A DNA stretch of 16,344 nucleotides. It comes from Vulcanimicrobiota bacterium. Its GTDB lineage: Bacteria; Eremiobacterota; Eremiobacteria; Baltobacterales; Baltobacteraceae. Location of the stretch: contig JAQBPL010000111.1 in NCBI GenBank assembly GCA_028287545.1, positions 1-16,344 of the forward strand. Direction: 5' to 3'. Positions 1 to 6,297 of the stretch are shown in pieces; position 1 is the stretch's first letter, and each line of letters opens with the position of its first letter. The notes below the pieces were generated by a model. The model was not told the DNA's origin, ran no database searches, and saw only the letters and a program-made list of their open reading frames with translations. A program made the position numbers and the translations under genes.

Positions 1-217
1 CCGCGTAGAGTCGGTCGAGGTCGGCCAGATCGGAGACCGAGCCCTTCACAGCGCGGGCATTGGGCCCGAGGTCGGCCACAGCGGCGTCGAGCGCTTCCTG
101 CCGGCGGCCGAAGATGAAGACGAAGGCGCCCTCCTCGATGAAGCGCTTTGCCGCGGCGCGGCCGATGCCGGTAGCGCCGCCGGTGATCACGGCGGTCTTT
201 CCATTCAGTCTCGTCAT
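1..217 (-). CDS. SDR-family NAD(P)-dependent oxidoreductase, N-terminal part (runs off window edge)
   Basis: About 72 residues of a short-chain dehydrogenase/reductase are present. The protein begins MTRLNGKTAVITGG and carries the nucleotide-binding motif TGGATGIG (TGxxxGIG class) at about residues 12-19, followed by a basic FGRR stretch after the second strand that would favour NADPH. The catalytic Tyr-x-x-x-Lys region lies outside the window, so the substrate cannot be told. The start at 217 is preferred because AAGGAAGG lies nine bases upstream; an in-frame ATG at 226 would sit directly against that Shine-Dalgarno sequence. It diverges from a TetR regulator, a common repressor-oxidoreductase arrangement, and is probably controlled by it through the paired operators at 366-414. 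Family certain, function open. Confidence 0.9.
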   Translation of the reverse strand, partial: MTRLNGKTAVITGGATGIGRAAAKRFIEEGAFVFIFGRRQEALDAAVADLGPNARAVKGSVSDLADLDRLYA

Positions 218-300
218 GACGTGCATCCTTCCTTGAGCGCGCCTCGGCGCCGGCTCGTTACGCCACTGATGACCGCGGCCTTGTCTTTCAATCGTGACAT
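214..300 (-). pseudogene. Stub of a second SDR N-terminus
   Basis: A 28-codon reading frame begins MSRLKDKAAVISGV. This is the typical opening of an SDR protein and resembles the MTRLNGKTAVITGG start of the gene immediately downstream. After GVTS the similarity stops (RRRGALKEGCTS) and the frame ends in a TGA overlapping the ATG of the downstream SDR. It has its own Shine-Dalgarno-like GAGGAAC just before the ATG. The likeliest reading is a remnant left by duplication or recombination between two SDR genes, with the intact gene now starting inside its tail. A short translated leader coupled to the SDR through the ATGA overlap is also possible. Confidence 0.5.
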
Positions 301-355
301 ACTGTTCCTCAAATCAACCGATGCGCGGATTCGCCGTTGACGCTCCGCGCTGGCG

Positions 356-384
356 AGAATATCACATCTGGACCATTCGGTCAA
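356..384 (-). promoter_or_regulatory. Putative sigma-70 promoter for the SDR gene
   Basis: On the minus strand TTGACC (384-379) and TATTCT (361-356) are separated by exactly 17 bases, close to the housekeeping consensus. The first operator-like repeat (366-381) lies between and over these elements, so a bound repressor would block this promoter. Predicted by eye only. Confidence 0.5.
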
Positions 385-414
385 TAAATACCTTATCGAT
401 CTGGACCGCTTGGT
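366..414. promoter_or_regulatory. Twin operator-like repeats for the TetR regulator
   Basis: ATCTGGACC-N4-GGT occurs twice, at 366-381 and 399-414, in the same orientation and 33 bp apart, about three helical turns. Each contains a GACC/GGT dyad; the first is the better palindrome (TGGACC ATTC GGTCAA). They lie in the only region shared by the divergent SDR and TetR promoters, as expected for an autoregulating TetR repressor. Assignment to this regulator is inference from position and symmetry. Confidence 0.55.
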
Positions 415-430
415 TATCATCTGCTACACT
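402..430 (+). promoter_or_regulatory. Putative promoter of the TetR gene
   Basis: TGGACC (402-407) and TACACT (425-430) are 17 bases apart. The -35 element is part of the second operator-like repeat, which would give autorepression. The expected transcription start, 6-8 bases after TACACT, falls at or next to the ATG at 438. Confidence 0.4.
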
Positions 431-437
431 CTCGTGC

Positions 438-1013
438 ATGGGACGCCCAGCGAGCTTCGATCAAACGGAAATGTTGGAGACGATACAATCGGTCTTCTGG
501 GATAACGGGTACTCGGCGACATCGCTCGACGACATCATGCAATCGACCGGTCTCGGCAAGGGCAGCCTCTACGGCGCCTACGGCTCAAAGCAAGAGATGT
601 ATCTGCTGGCCTTCACCGATTACTGTGACTGGGCCGTCGCGGATATTGAGGAACGCCTGCGCGGTAACGATGCGGACGCGATCGTGCGCTTACGCGCGTA
701 CATTCAGACGGCGGCGAAGGGCGGTGCGAATGCCCGTCGCGGATGTATGCTGGCAAAAGGTACCGCCGAAGTTGCCGGGCGCTTTCCGGATGTCGACAAG
801 ATCATCGAGCGGACGTTCAAGGCGATGGAACGTGAGATCGTTCGGTGCGTTCGCCAAGCGCAGAGCGCGGGCGACATTGCCGCCGATCGCGATGCGCGAA
901 CGATCGGCGTAACGTTGCTGGCCGTGGTTCGCGGAATGGGGTCGCTGGCGCAAGCGGGCACGTCTTCGGCTTCCCTTTCGCTGGCTGCCCAGGGCGCGCT
1001 GGGCTTGCTGTAA
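438..1013 (+). CDS. TetR/AcrR-family transcriptional regulator
   Basis: The protein of 191 residues has an N-terminal TetR DNA-binding domain. MGRPASFDQTEML opens the first helix, and the helix-turn-helix reads TSLDDIMQSTGLGKGSLYGAYGSKQ (residues about 32-56 in two parts), with the typical GLGKGSLY recognition turn. The rest is a helical ligand-binding and dimerisation domain too variable to name an effector. ATG 438 is chosen because MGRP is the usual start of this subfamily and longer in-frame extensions have no family features. No Shine-Dalgarno sequence precedes it, and the predicted transcription start is at the start codon, so the mRNA may be leaderless. It probably represses itself and the divergent SDR gene through the twin repeats between them. 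Confidence 0.92.
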   Translation: MGRPASFDQTEMLETIQSVFWDNGYSATSLDDIMQSTGLGKGSLYGAYGSKQEMYLLAFTDYCDWAVADIEERLRGNDADAIVRLRAYIQTAAKGGANARRGCMLAKGTAEVAGRFPDVDKIIERTFKAMEREIVRCVRQAQSAGDIAADRDARTIGVTLLAVVRGMGSLAQAGTSSASLSLAAQGALGLL

Positions 1014-1306
1014 CTGCCGCTACTCGTTCTTTTTACCGAGGAGATTGGCCAAGAGCGAGCCGTCGACCACGACGAGCACGGCGATGATGAAAGCGAGTAG
1101 TAGCCCGTATCCGTCACAAACGTTGCGTTACCGATGATGCGTCAGGCCCGGGCTCGCGTCCATCTCGGAGGCCCGCGCCGGTGCTTGCGTGTCGTTATAC
1201 TCGCGTGCGGCGCTTCCCGCAGCGCTTCCAATCTCACGTCGCGCCAAAGGCGCCAGTCGTCAACGCCGATCACGCGAACATCGATCGCAGGAAGCGCCAC
1301 CCGCGC
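1014..1306. other. Convergent intergenic region, no confident gene
   Basis: The region lies between the ends of the TetR and beta-lactamase-like genes. On the minus strand, roughly 1117-1021, one frame reads as a hydrophobic segment and short charged tail (LLLAFIIAVLVVVDG then SLLANLLGKKNE and a stop). It has a stop upstream and no ATG, so it is at best the relic of a small membrane protein. A small GCGCC-AAA-GGCGC hairpin lies near 1240-1252, downstream of the minus-strand gene, without a T tract. Nothing else is supported. Confidence 0.4.
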
Positions 1307-2488
1307 CTACCGGCGCGCGTCGGCTTCTAGCAGTTTCGCGGCCAGGGTCTTCGCGAGCGCATCCGGTCCGCCGGCGCCTAGGCCGTTGGTAAGGATCGCT
1401 ATCCCGACCTTTTGCGAAGGAACGAGTACCAGCATCGCGCTCTCGCCGCCATAGCCCGTCGCGCCGTTTTTCCAAAGCATGGTGGGCCGACCGGGCGCAA
1501 GATTCAACGGGCCCTCTTGCCACGCAAGTCCGACCGTGACTCCCTTTCCGCTCGAGCAGCTCGGAAACGTACCTTCCGGTTTCTGCGCCGTAGCGATCGC
1601 GTTGGCGAGAATGTGCGGAGGACTCGTCCCGACGCCGAGATTTGCTTCGATCCATTTGAGCATGTCGTTGCCGGTCGACTTGACGTCCGTCGCGGAGTGC
1701 GTGGCCGCCCTGAACGGCTTCTTGGAAAGATTCACTCCACTCGAAACGCTGACGCAGCCTGCCGGCACGACGGTGTTCGTACAGCGAAGTCCGAGCGGTT
1801 TGCTGATCTCGGCGTCGAGGATCGCGGGATAATTGCCGTGCAGCGCGCCGGGCCAGGAATCGGCAAGGGCGTAACCCAGGGTGACGAACCCGGCGCTCGA
1901 GTATTGATAGCAGCCCGTGCGCAACGCCGGCGTCAGCGAGTTGTAGAACGCGAGCAGGCTCTTCGGAATCGCTGCGCTGCCCGAGAAGAGCGGGTCGCCT
2001 GCGCGCGCAGCCACGTTGTCCGGGAAGCCGGCGGTATGCGTCGCGAGTTCTCGCAGCGTGATCTTCTGGAACTCGGCCGCGTGCGCGAGCGACGCGGGAG
2101 AGCCGAGCGCCGTGTAGGCGGTCGTCTGGGGCGTCGCATATCCTCGTGCCATCGCCGCCCCGTACAACGTGCCGCTGAAGACCTTCGTGATCGACGCGAT
2201 TTGGAAGACCGTGTCGCCGGTCACGGGCGCCGTACCGCGATAACTCGTGACGCCGAACGGCGCCACGAATCCGCTCGTTCCGAACTGACGCGCATCGTAG
2301 ACCGCGACAACGACACCCGGAGTTCCGGTCCTCTTCTGAAAGTCGGCCACCGCATCGGCGATCGCCGCCTTCACCGACCCGGACGACGCCTTCGCCGCCG
2401 CCACGGCAGGCCGCCCGCCCGGCGCGAGCACCAGCATCGCTCCGAAGGCAAGCAAAACGCCCGCGCGCGCAAACGAAAAACACCTCAC
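1307..2488 (-). CDS. Secreted serine beta-lactamase / DD-peptidase-like hydrolase (class C fold)
   Basis: The protein is 393 residues from the GTG at 2488, which is preceded by GGGGGAG six bases upstream; ATG and other starts further out only add low-complexity residues. Residues 1-31 form a signal peptide ending in AVAAA. The catalytic SxxK motif is S99-I-T-K102 (IASITKVF), and HTAGF at 151-155 matches the usual LLTHTSG segment. The second motif is Y196-S-S rather than Y-x-N, and the third (KTG/HxG) position is K340-N-G in a GATGYGG context, so the active site is variant. Family members include AmpC, DD-carboxypeptidases and esterases; beta-lactam hydrolysis cannot be assumed. It acts in the periplasm. 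It appears to be a single-gene unit, with a candidate ECF-type promoter upstream. Confidence 0.85.
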   Translation of the reverse strand: MRCFSFARAGVLLAFGAMLVLAPGGRPAVAAAKASSGSVKAAIADAVADFQKRTGTPGVVVAVYDARQFGTSGFVAPFGVTSYRGTAPVTGDTVFQIASITKVFSGTLYGAAMARGYATPQTTAYTALGSPASLAHAAEFQKITLRELATHTAGFPDNVAARAGDPLFSGSAAIPKSLLAFYNSLTPALRTGCYQYSSAGFVTLGYALADSWPGALHGNYPAILDAEISKPLGLRCTNTVVPAGCVSVSSGVNLSKKPFRAATHSATDVKSTGNDMLKWIEANLGVGTSPPHILANAIATAQKPEGTFPSCSSGKGVTVGLAWQEGPLNLAPGRPTMLWKNGATGYGGESAMLVLVPSQKVGIAILTNGLGAGGPDALAKTLAAKLLEADARR

Positions 2489-2520
2489 GATGAACTCCCC
2501 CTTCGATCCGCCGGAACTCG

Positions 2521-2546
2521 GGACACAACCGAGCCGGCGCTGTTCC
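2521..2546 (-). promoter_or_regulatory. Possible ECF-sigma promoter of the beta-lactamase-like gene
   Basis: On the minus strand GGAAC (2546-2542) is followed after 17 bases by GTCC (2524-2521), the general -35/-10 pattern of ECF sigma factors. The predicted transcript start would be roughly 25 bases before the GTG at 2488. An ECF sigma gene lies 2 kb away. The motif is short and could be chance. Confidence 0.25.
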
Positions 2547-2587
2547 GGCGCTCGTCCGCTGCCGCCCGTCGCCGTTCCTCCTGGTGG

Positions 2588-2626
2588 GTGAAACAAGCAA
2601 CTTCTAGGAAGGGGTTGCTGCTTCAC
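2588..2626. repeat. Imperfect inverted repeat at the junction of two unrelated gene contexts
   Basis: The left arm GTGAAACAAGCAAC (2588-2601) pairs with GTTGCTGCTTCAC (2614-2626), with one mismatch and one bulge. An inner CTTC-TAG-GAAG hairpin (2601-2611) extends the structure. It sits where the upstream leader of the beta-lactamase-like gene meets the open frame of the headless NHL gene. It has no T tract on either side and does not match an attC core. Confidence 0.5.
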
Positions 2627-3722
2627 GGCATACGGCGACAAGCCGTTCAGCGTCGCGCTCGTCAGCTACGACGCCGACGCGAACCCGATCGTCGGGCTGG
2701 GATCGCCGACGCTCACGCTGCAGGGCTCATCCGGCCTCGCGGTAACCGCGCCGGCGGCGGGAACCTCGCAGAACGTCTTCACCTTCAAGAACGTCGCCTT
2801 CGGCACGCGCGAGCAGCTCGTCGCGACGGCGACACCGACCGCAGGCACGAGCGGCCAGCCGTTGATCCAGCCGATCCCTGTCCTCACCAAGCACGTCGTC
2901 GCCTACCTCGCGAATCGCATCAGCAACGTGGTTAACGTCTACTACGACGAGACGGCCACGCCGGCGTACGTTATCACGGTGCCGTCGACCGCGACCGGCC
3001 TCGCGGTGGACTCGCAAGGCACCGTCATCGTTCCCATGGGGCCGAGCGGCGTCGCGCTCTATGAGAACGGCGCGACGGCGGCACCGACGTACACGCTTAC
3101 GTCCGGCATCGGCTACGCCAACAACGCGTGCACCGACCGCGAAGGCAATATCTACGTCACCGACAACAGCGGCAACGGCGGGAACGGTCAGGTCGAGATG
3201 TTCGTCGCCGGCGGTCAGAACACGGTCGCCGCGACGTATACGGCCGGCATGGGCGGCCCGTTCGCCTGCGCGATCGATCCCGCCGACGACTCGTTGTGGG
3301 TCGTGAACATCGGGACGTCGACCGTCGTGCAGTTCGCGCACGGCTCGACGGCGCCCCAAACACAGTTCGGCCTGACCGGCGGCATCAACAACGCCGACGA
3401 GGGGATCGCGCTCGACCGCTTCGGTACCATGTACATCGGCCTGAACGACCAGACCAACGCGCCGCAGGTCCAAGTCTACCTCAACGGGTCGCACTCGGCG
3501 AACTTCACGTTCAACACCTACAATAGCGGCGGCGTCGTCAACGTGCCGACCGGCGTACAGGTCGACGTCGCGGGGAACCTGTGGGTCGGGACGTACGAGA
3601 ACGCTCAAGGCGGCGCAGTCCAAAAATTTCCCGGCTACGTGAACGCGTCGTCCTTGCCGATGACGCTGCCGTACAGCGGGGTAGGCGGGATGATCGGCTT
3701 CGCGGTCACGCCCACACAGTAG
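2592..3722 (+). pseudogene. NHL/Vgb-like beta-propeller protein lacking its N-terminus
   Basis: The frame runs without interruption from just after a stop at 2589 to the TAG at 3720-3722, about 376 codons. It has no ATG or Shine-Dalgarno sequence near its beginning and no signal peptide, although the product is clearly of an exported type. Residues coded from about 2618 (CCFTAYGDKPFSVALVSYDA) look like the interior of an Ig/Big-like domain. From about 2895 several propeller blades of the NHL type follow, including VAYLANRISNVVNVY, GLAVDSQGTVIV, DREGNIYVTDN and VDVAGNLWVGTY. Similar proteins are often lipoproteins or secreted surface proteins of unknown role. The head appears to have been lost at the junction near 2590-2620. 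A TTG at 2862 could give a shortened protein, but nothing favours it. The frame is otherwise intact, so the truncation is probably recent. Confidence 0.7.
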
Positions 3723-3736
3723 GATTTGCGAGATGA

Positions 3737-4560
3737 CTACTTGAGCAGTACCGGGCCTACGTCGATCTTCACGCGGAAGAGCACGTACGGCTTCTCACGG
3801 AGATCCCGGCCTTCGTGAAATTGCGCCTGTCGATGGAGTTGGTTGGCGGTGAAGTACAGGTAGCCGTCCGATGCGACCGACAGCGTGTCGGGCCAGAGAA
3901 TCCGCGGGTCGTGCGCAATCGTCTTCCATTCGCCGTCCGTCTGTCGCACGCGAACGCCGTTGTGCTCGTAGGCGGTGGCGTAGATCCGGCCCGTATCGTC
4001 CGACTCGAGGCCGTCGGAGGCGCCCTTCTCGCCGAGATCGACGACCGCGTTCCCAACGGCAGCGTCGGAAGCGGATCGATCCAGCAGGAGCGCCGTCGGG
4101 ACGGAATACAGATGCCGGCTCGAGAGCGGGCAGTAGTAGAGGGTGGCGCCGTCCGCGGAGATCGCGATCCCATCGGCCGCGAAGGTGATCGGCGCTGGCG
4201 GCTTTCCCTTCTCGCGAACCGCGAGCCGCTCGCCCTTGACCATCGGGATGTACGTGGGATCGGGAGACGTGGAGCGGTGTCCTGAAAGCTTTCTCCAGCT
4301 CTCACCGCCGGCGAGATCGACGACGATGATGCCGCCCGGGCCGCGATTCGACGAATCCGTGATGTACGCGGCCCCCGCTTTCCCCTTGCGCAGGTCGAAG
4401 CGCACGTCGTTGAGATACGTCGTCGGCAGGACGGTCGACGCAGGCAGCACGATGGTCTTCACGACCGCGTTCGTCGCGAGGTCGACCGCGACGAGCTTCG
4501 CGCCTCCGACGATGGGTTCGGCGAATTTTGGTGCCGCGGTGTCGAGGATCCACAGCCGCC
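3737..4560 (-). pseudogene. Truncated copy of the MRJP/yellow-family propeller gene
   Basis: This is the C-terminal ~275 codons of a protein nearly the same as the complete gene at 8190-9314: about 15 amino-acid differences over 240 aligned residues, with no frameshift and no internal stop. The match ends abruptly after CCACAGCCGC at 4560, which removes about 100 N-terminal residues together with the start and promoter. A GTG at 4462 (VKTIVLP) is available as a start, but the resulting protein would lack a large part of the propeller. It converges with the headless NHL gene, whose stop is 14 bases away. It is probably non-functional, though the clean reading frame suggests young age or repair from the intact copy. 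Confidence 0.85.
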
Positions 4561-4639
4561 CTTAGTCGGCTCGCGAGCGTCCGCGAACCGCGCGCGAGAT
4601 TCCTCCAGTACGTTTTTCACGGATCCGCGCGATGGTTGA

Positions 4640-5269
4640 GTGCCCGAGGACCTAGCGCCAGGGAGAAAAAGCAAACACTTCCCCTCCGGCCAACGTCTTC
4701 TCCGGCGTGACGACGTTACATGGCTCTCGGCCCTGGCCGGGGCCGCATCCAACGGGGACGAAGGCGCGCACGAAGCGCTCGTCCGCGTCCTGTGGCCGAA
4801 CGCATATCGTATCGCGTGGTCGCTCCTCGGCGAGCGCGGCGCGGCGGAAGACGCGGCGCAATCCGCCTGCGCTGCGATTTGTGCCAAGCTGTCGACGCTC
4901 TCGGATACGCGCGCGTTCGTTGCGTGGGCGTATCGGATCGTCGTCTCGCATGCCCGCGATCACGCCCGCGCCAGAAGCCGCTTGCAGCGGCGAGAAGCGC
5001 TTGGTTATGACGAGGCGATGACGGGTTCGACACGCGAGGACCCCAGCGTCCGGCTCGACCTCGAAGCCGCGATCGGCCGACTCCCCGAGCCGCTGCGGCT
5101 TGCTCTGGAGTTGCGCTACTTCGTCGGCTTGACCAGCCGCGAAGTCGGCACCGCGCTCGGCGTTCCCGCGGCGACCGTGCGCTTTCGCCTCATGATGGCG
5201 CGGCGCCGATTACGACCACTTCTTTGCGACAGCACCGCGTCACCCGCGACGCTGGAGGTTCCTTCATGA
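4640..5269 (+). CDS. ECF-type RNA polymerase sigma factor (sigma-70 family, region 2 + region 4)
   Basis: The protein is up to 209 residues. The sigma-2 domain runs from about residue 43 (EALVRVLWPNAYRIAWSLLG) through the -10 binding segment RAFVAWAYRIVVSHARDHAR. The sigma-4 helix-turn-helix is LTSREVGTALGVPAATVRFR near residues 168-188. There is no sigma-3 domain, as expected for an ECF factor. The start is uncertain: the only in-frame candidate is the GTG at 4640, directly after a stop and without a Shine-Dalgarno sequence. The first ~24 residues do not look like sigma sequence; recognisable protein begins near DDVTWLSALAG. The original start may have been lost or altered at the neighbouring breakpoint. 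Its TGA overlaps the ATG of the next gene, giving translational coupling with a likely anti-sigma partner. Confidence 0.88.
   Translation: MPEDLAPGRKSKHFPSGQRLLRRDDVTWLSALAGAASNGDEGAHEALVRVLWPNAYRIAWSLLGERGAAEDAAQSACAAICAKLSTLSDTRAFVAWAYRIVVSHARDHARARSRLQRREALGYDEAMTGSTREDPSVRLDLEAAIGRLPEPLRLALELRYFVGLTSREVGTALGVPAATVRFRLMMARRRLRPLLCDSTASPATLEVPS
4668..4681. repeat. Copy 1 of a 14-bp shared motif (AAAGCAAACACTTC)
   Basis: This is identical to 9455-9468, and the similarity extends leftward as AGAAAA with a three-base length difference. Here it lies within the doubtful first codons of the sigma-factor frame, about 110 bases beyond the broken end of the MRJP copy. Its function is unknown. It could be a shared regulatory element or a leftover of the same duplication. 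Confidence 0.5.
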
Positions 5270-5918
5270 ACAACGACGTTGAGCTCATTGGAGCTGCGCT
5301 TGATCGCAGGTTGCGCGCGTCGCGATCCCAACTTGCCCCGACGGGGCCTGGCACGCAACGGCAACGGAGACGGCGACGATCGCCCGCCCGAGAGCCCTTC
5401 CGCGAAGATTCGCACACGGGGCGGCATTGCTCGTCGTTGTCGCGCTTGCCGGACTGGCAGCACAGGCATCGAGCACCATACAGCTGAGCTACGCGAATCT
5501 CGTGGCGCCGTTTTTCGTTTCCTCGAAGCCTTTGATGCCGGGCATCCGTCGTGCCGACCGCCTTACCATCGCGGACGCACAAGGCCACATTCCCTTCCCG
5601 ATCGTCGTCCCGGCCGGGTTGCCGGCCGGCACGCGATTTCTCTACGCGCACGTGATCGGCGAACAGCCGACTCCTCGCGTTGCGCTGACCTACGAAGCGC
5701 GAGTCGCAAGCCGGTATTACCGGATCTCGATCAGCGAATCGAACGTCGCCGTCGGTCCGCCGCTTGCCCATTTTGAAGTGCGGACTCGCGGGGGCACCAC
5801 AAAGGCATGGACGCTGCCGGTGCGGCGGTGGAAACACGGCGCTGTCGTCATGGACCTTTTTGCTCCGGGATTACCGGCCGGCATGAGCAACCAAATCGTT
5901 CGCGCCAACATGATATAA
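5266..5918 (+). pseudogene. Anti-sigma-like single-pass membrane protein, frameshifted
   Basis: The ATG at 5266 overlaps the sigma-factor stop (ATGA) and has GGAGG seven bases upstream. The first frame reads MNNDVELIGAALDRRLRAS and then turns into arginine-rich nonsense ending at 5487. The plausible remainder is in another frame, open from 5304 to the TAA at 5916-5918: a transmembrane helix (GAALLVVVALAGLAAQA, about 5418-5468) and an extracytoplasmic domain of about 150 residues with PFPIVVPAGLPAGTRF, of the general DUF4367-like type seen in some anti-sigma proteins. The two halves fit one protein if a single indel lies between about 5304 and 5340. No zinc-binding HxxxCxxC motif is seen. The anti-sigma role is inferred from gene order, coupling and topology. 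A sequencing or assembly error is a real alternative to true decay. Confidence 0.6.
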
Positions 5919-6297
5919 CAGGTCGTTCAATCGGCCAAGGGATCGACTGAGCGGCGGCGATCATGGCGGCCCATGACCGCAACCGCGAAACCACGGGTTC
6001 AGGCGGAGGTGTTAGCCGCTCGCTCTCGTCGATGCGATGGGAGCTTCCTCCGCGAGAAGCTTCTCGAGGGCACGCGTTTCACGATGCGGCCGAAGCGAGC
6101 AAATTGTCCGGAGAAAAGGCCCGACCCTGGGGCGATCGTGCACGCGCGTCGACAAAAAAATCTCGACTCCGTTCCGCGATGTTGTACGACAATAATGGCG
6201 ACGACACCATCGCCCAACGGTAGCCCGGCCTGCCGAAGCAAGGAACACCTGCGCCACGTGTAAAATGTATCGAATCACCGGAAACGGAGGGTGTGGG
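5919..6297. other. Intergenic region of about 380 bp with no supported gene
   Basis: Several overlapping frames exist on both strands, but none has a ribosome site plus recognisable protein character. There is a small hairpin TCATGG-CGGC-CCATGA at 5961-5976 just after the anti-sigma-like gene, with no T tract, and a perfect 14-bp palindrome CGAGAAGCTTCTCG at 6053-6066. A -10-like TAAAAT at 6261-6266 lies 32 bases before the lipoprotein ATG at 6298 but has no good -35 partner. Confidence 0.5.

Noticed and set aside
294..437. Longer N-terminus for the TetR protein
   Set aside because: The extension is not TetR-like, has no ribosome site and would run through both promoters and the operator repeats. 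MGRP at 438 is the usual start.
2588..2626. Integron attC site
   Set aside because: The arms pair well, but the GTTRRRY / RYYYAAC core sites are not in the right places and there is no integrase.
1412..2935. Plus-strand open frame of about 507 codons
   Set aside because: It is the shadow of the minus-strand hydrolase, very rich in arginine, with no domain signature. The opposite strand has signal peptide, SxxK and other motifs.
2727..3623. Minus-strand frame of about 298 codons over the NHL gene
   Set aside because: It is an antisense shadow produced by high third-position GC. The plus strand carries clear NHL blades.
6053..6066. Palindrome CGAGAAGCTTCTCG, also at 9633-9646
   Set aside because: At 9633 it simply encodes IEKLL in the GAF gene. 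Two occurrences with no wider similarity do not support a repeat family or operator.
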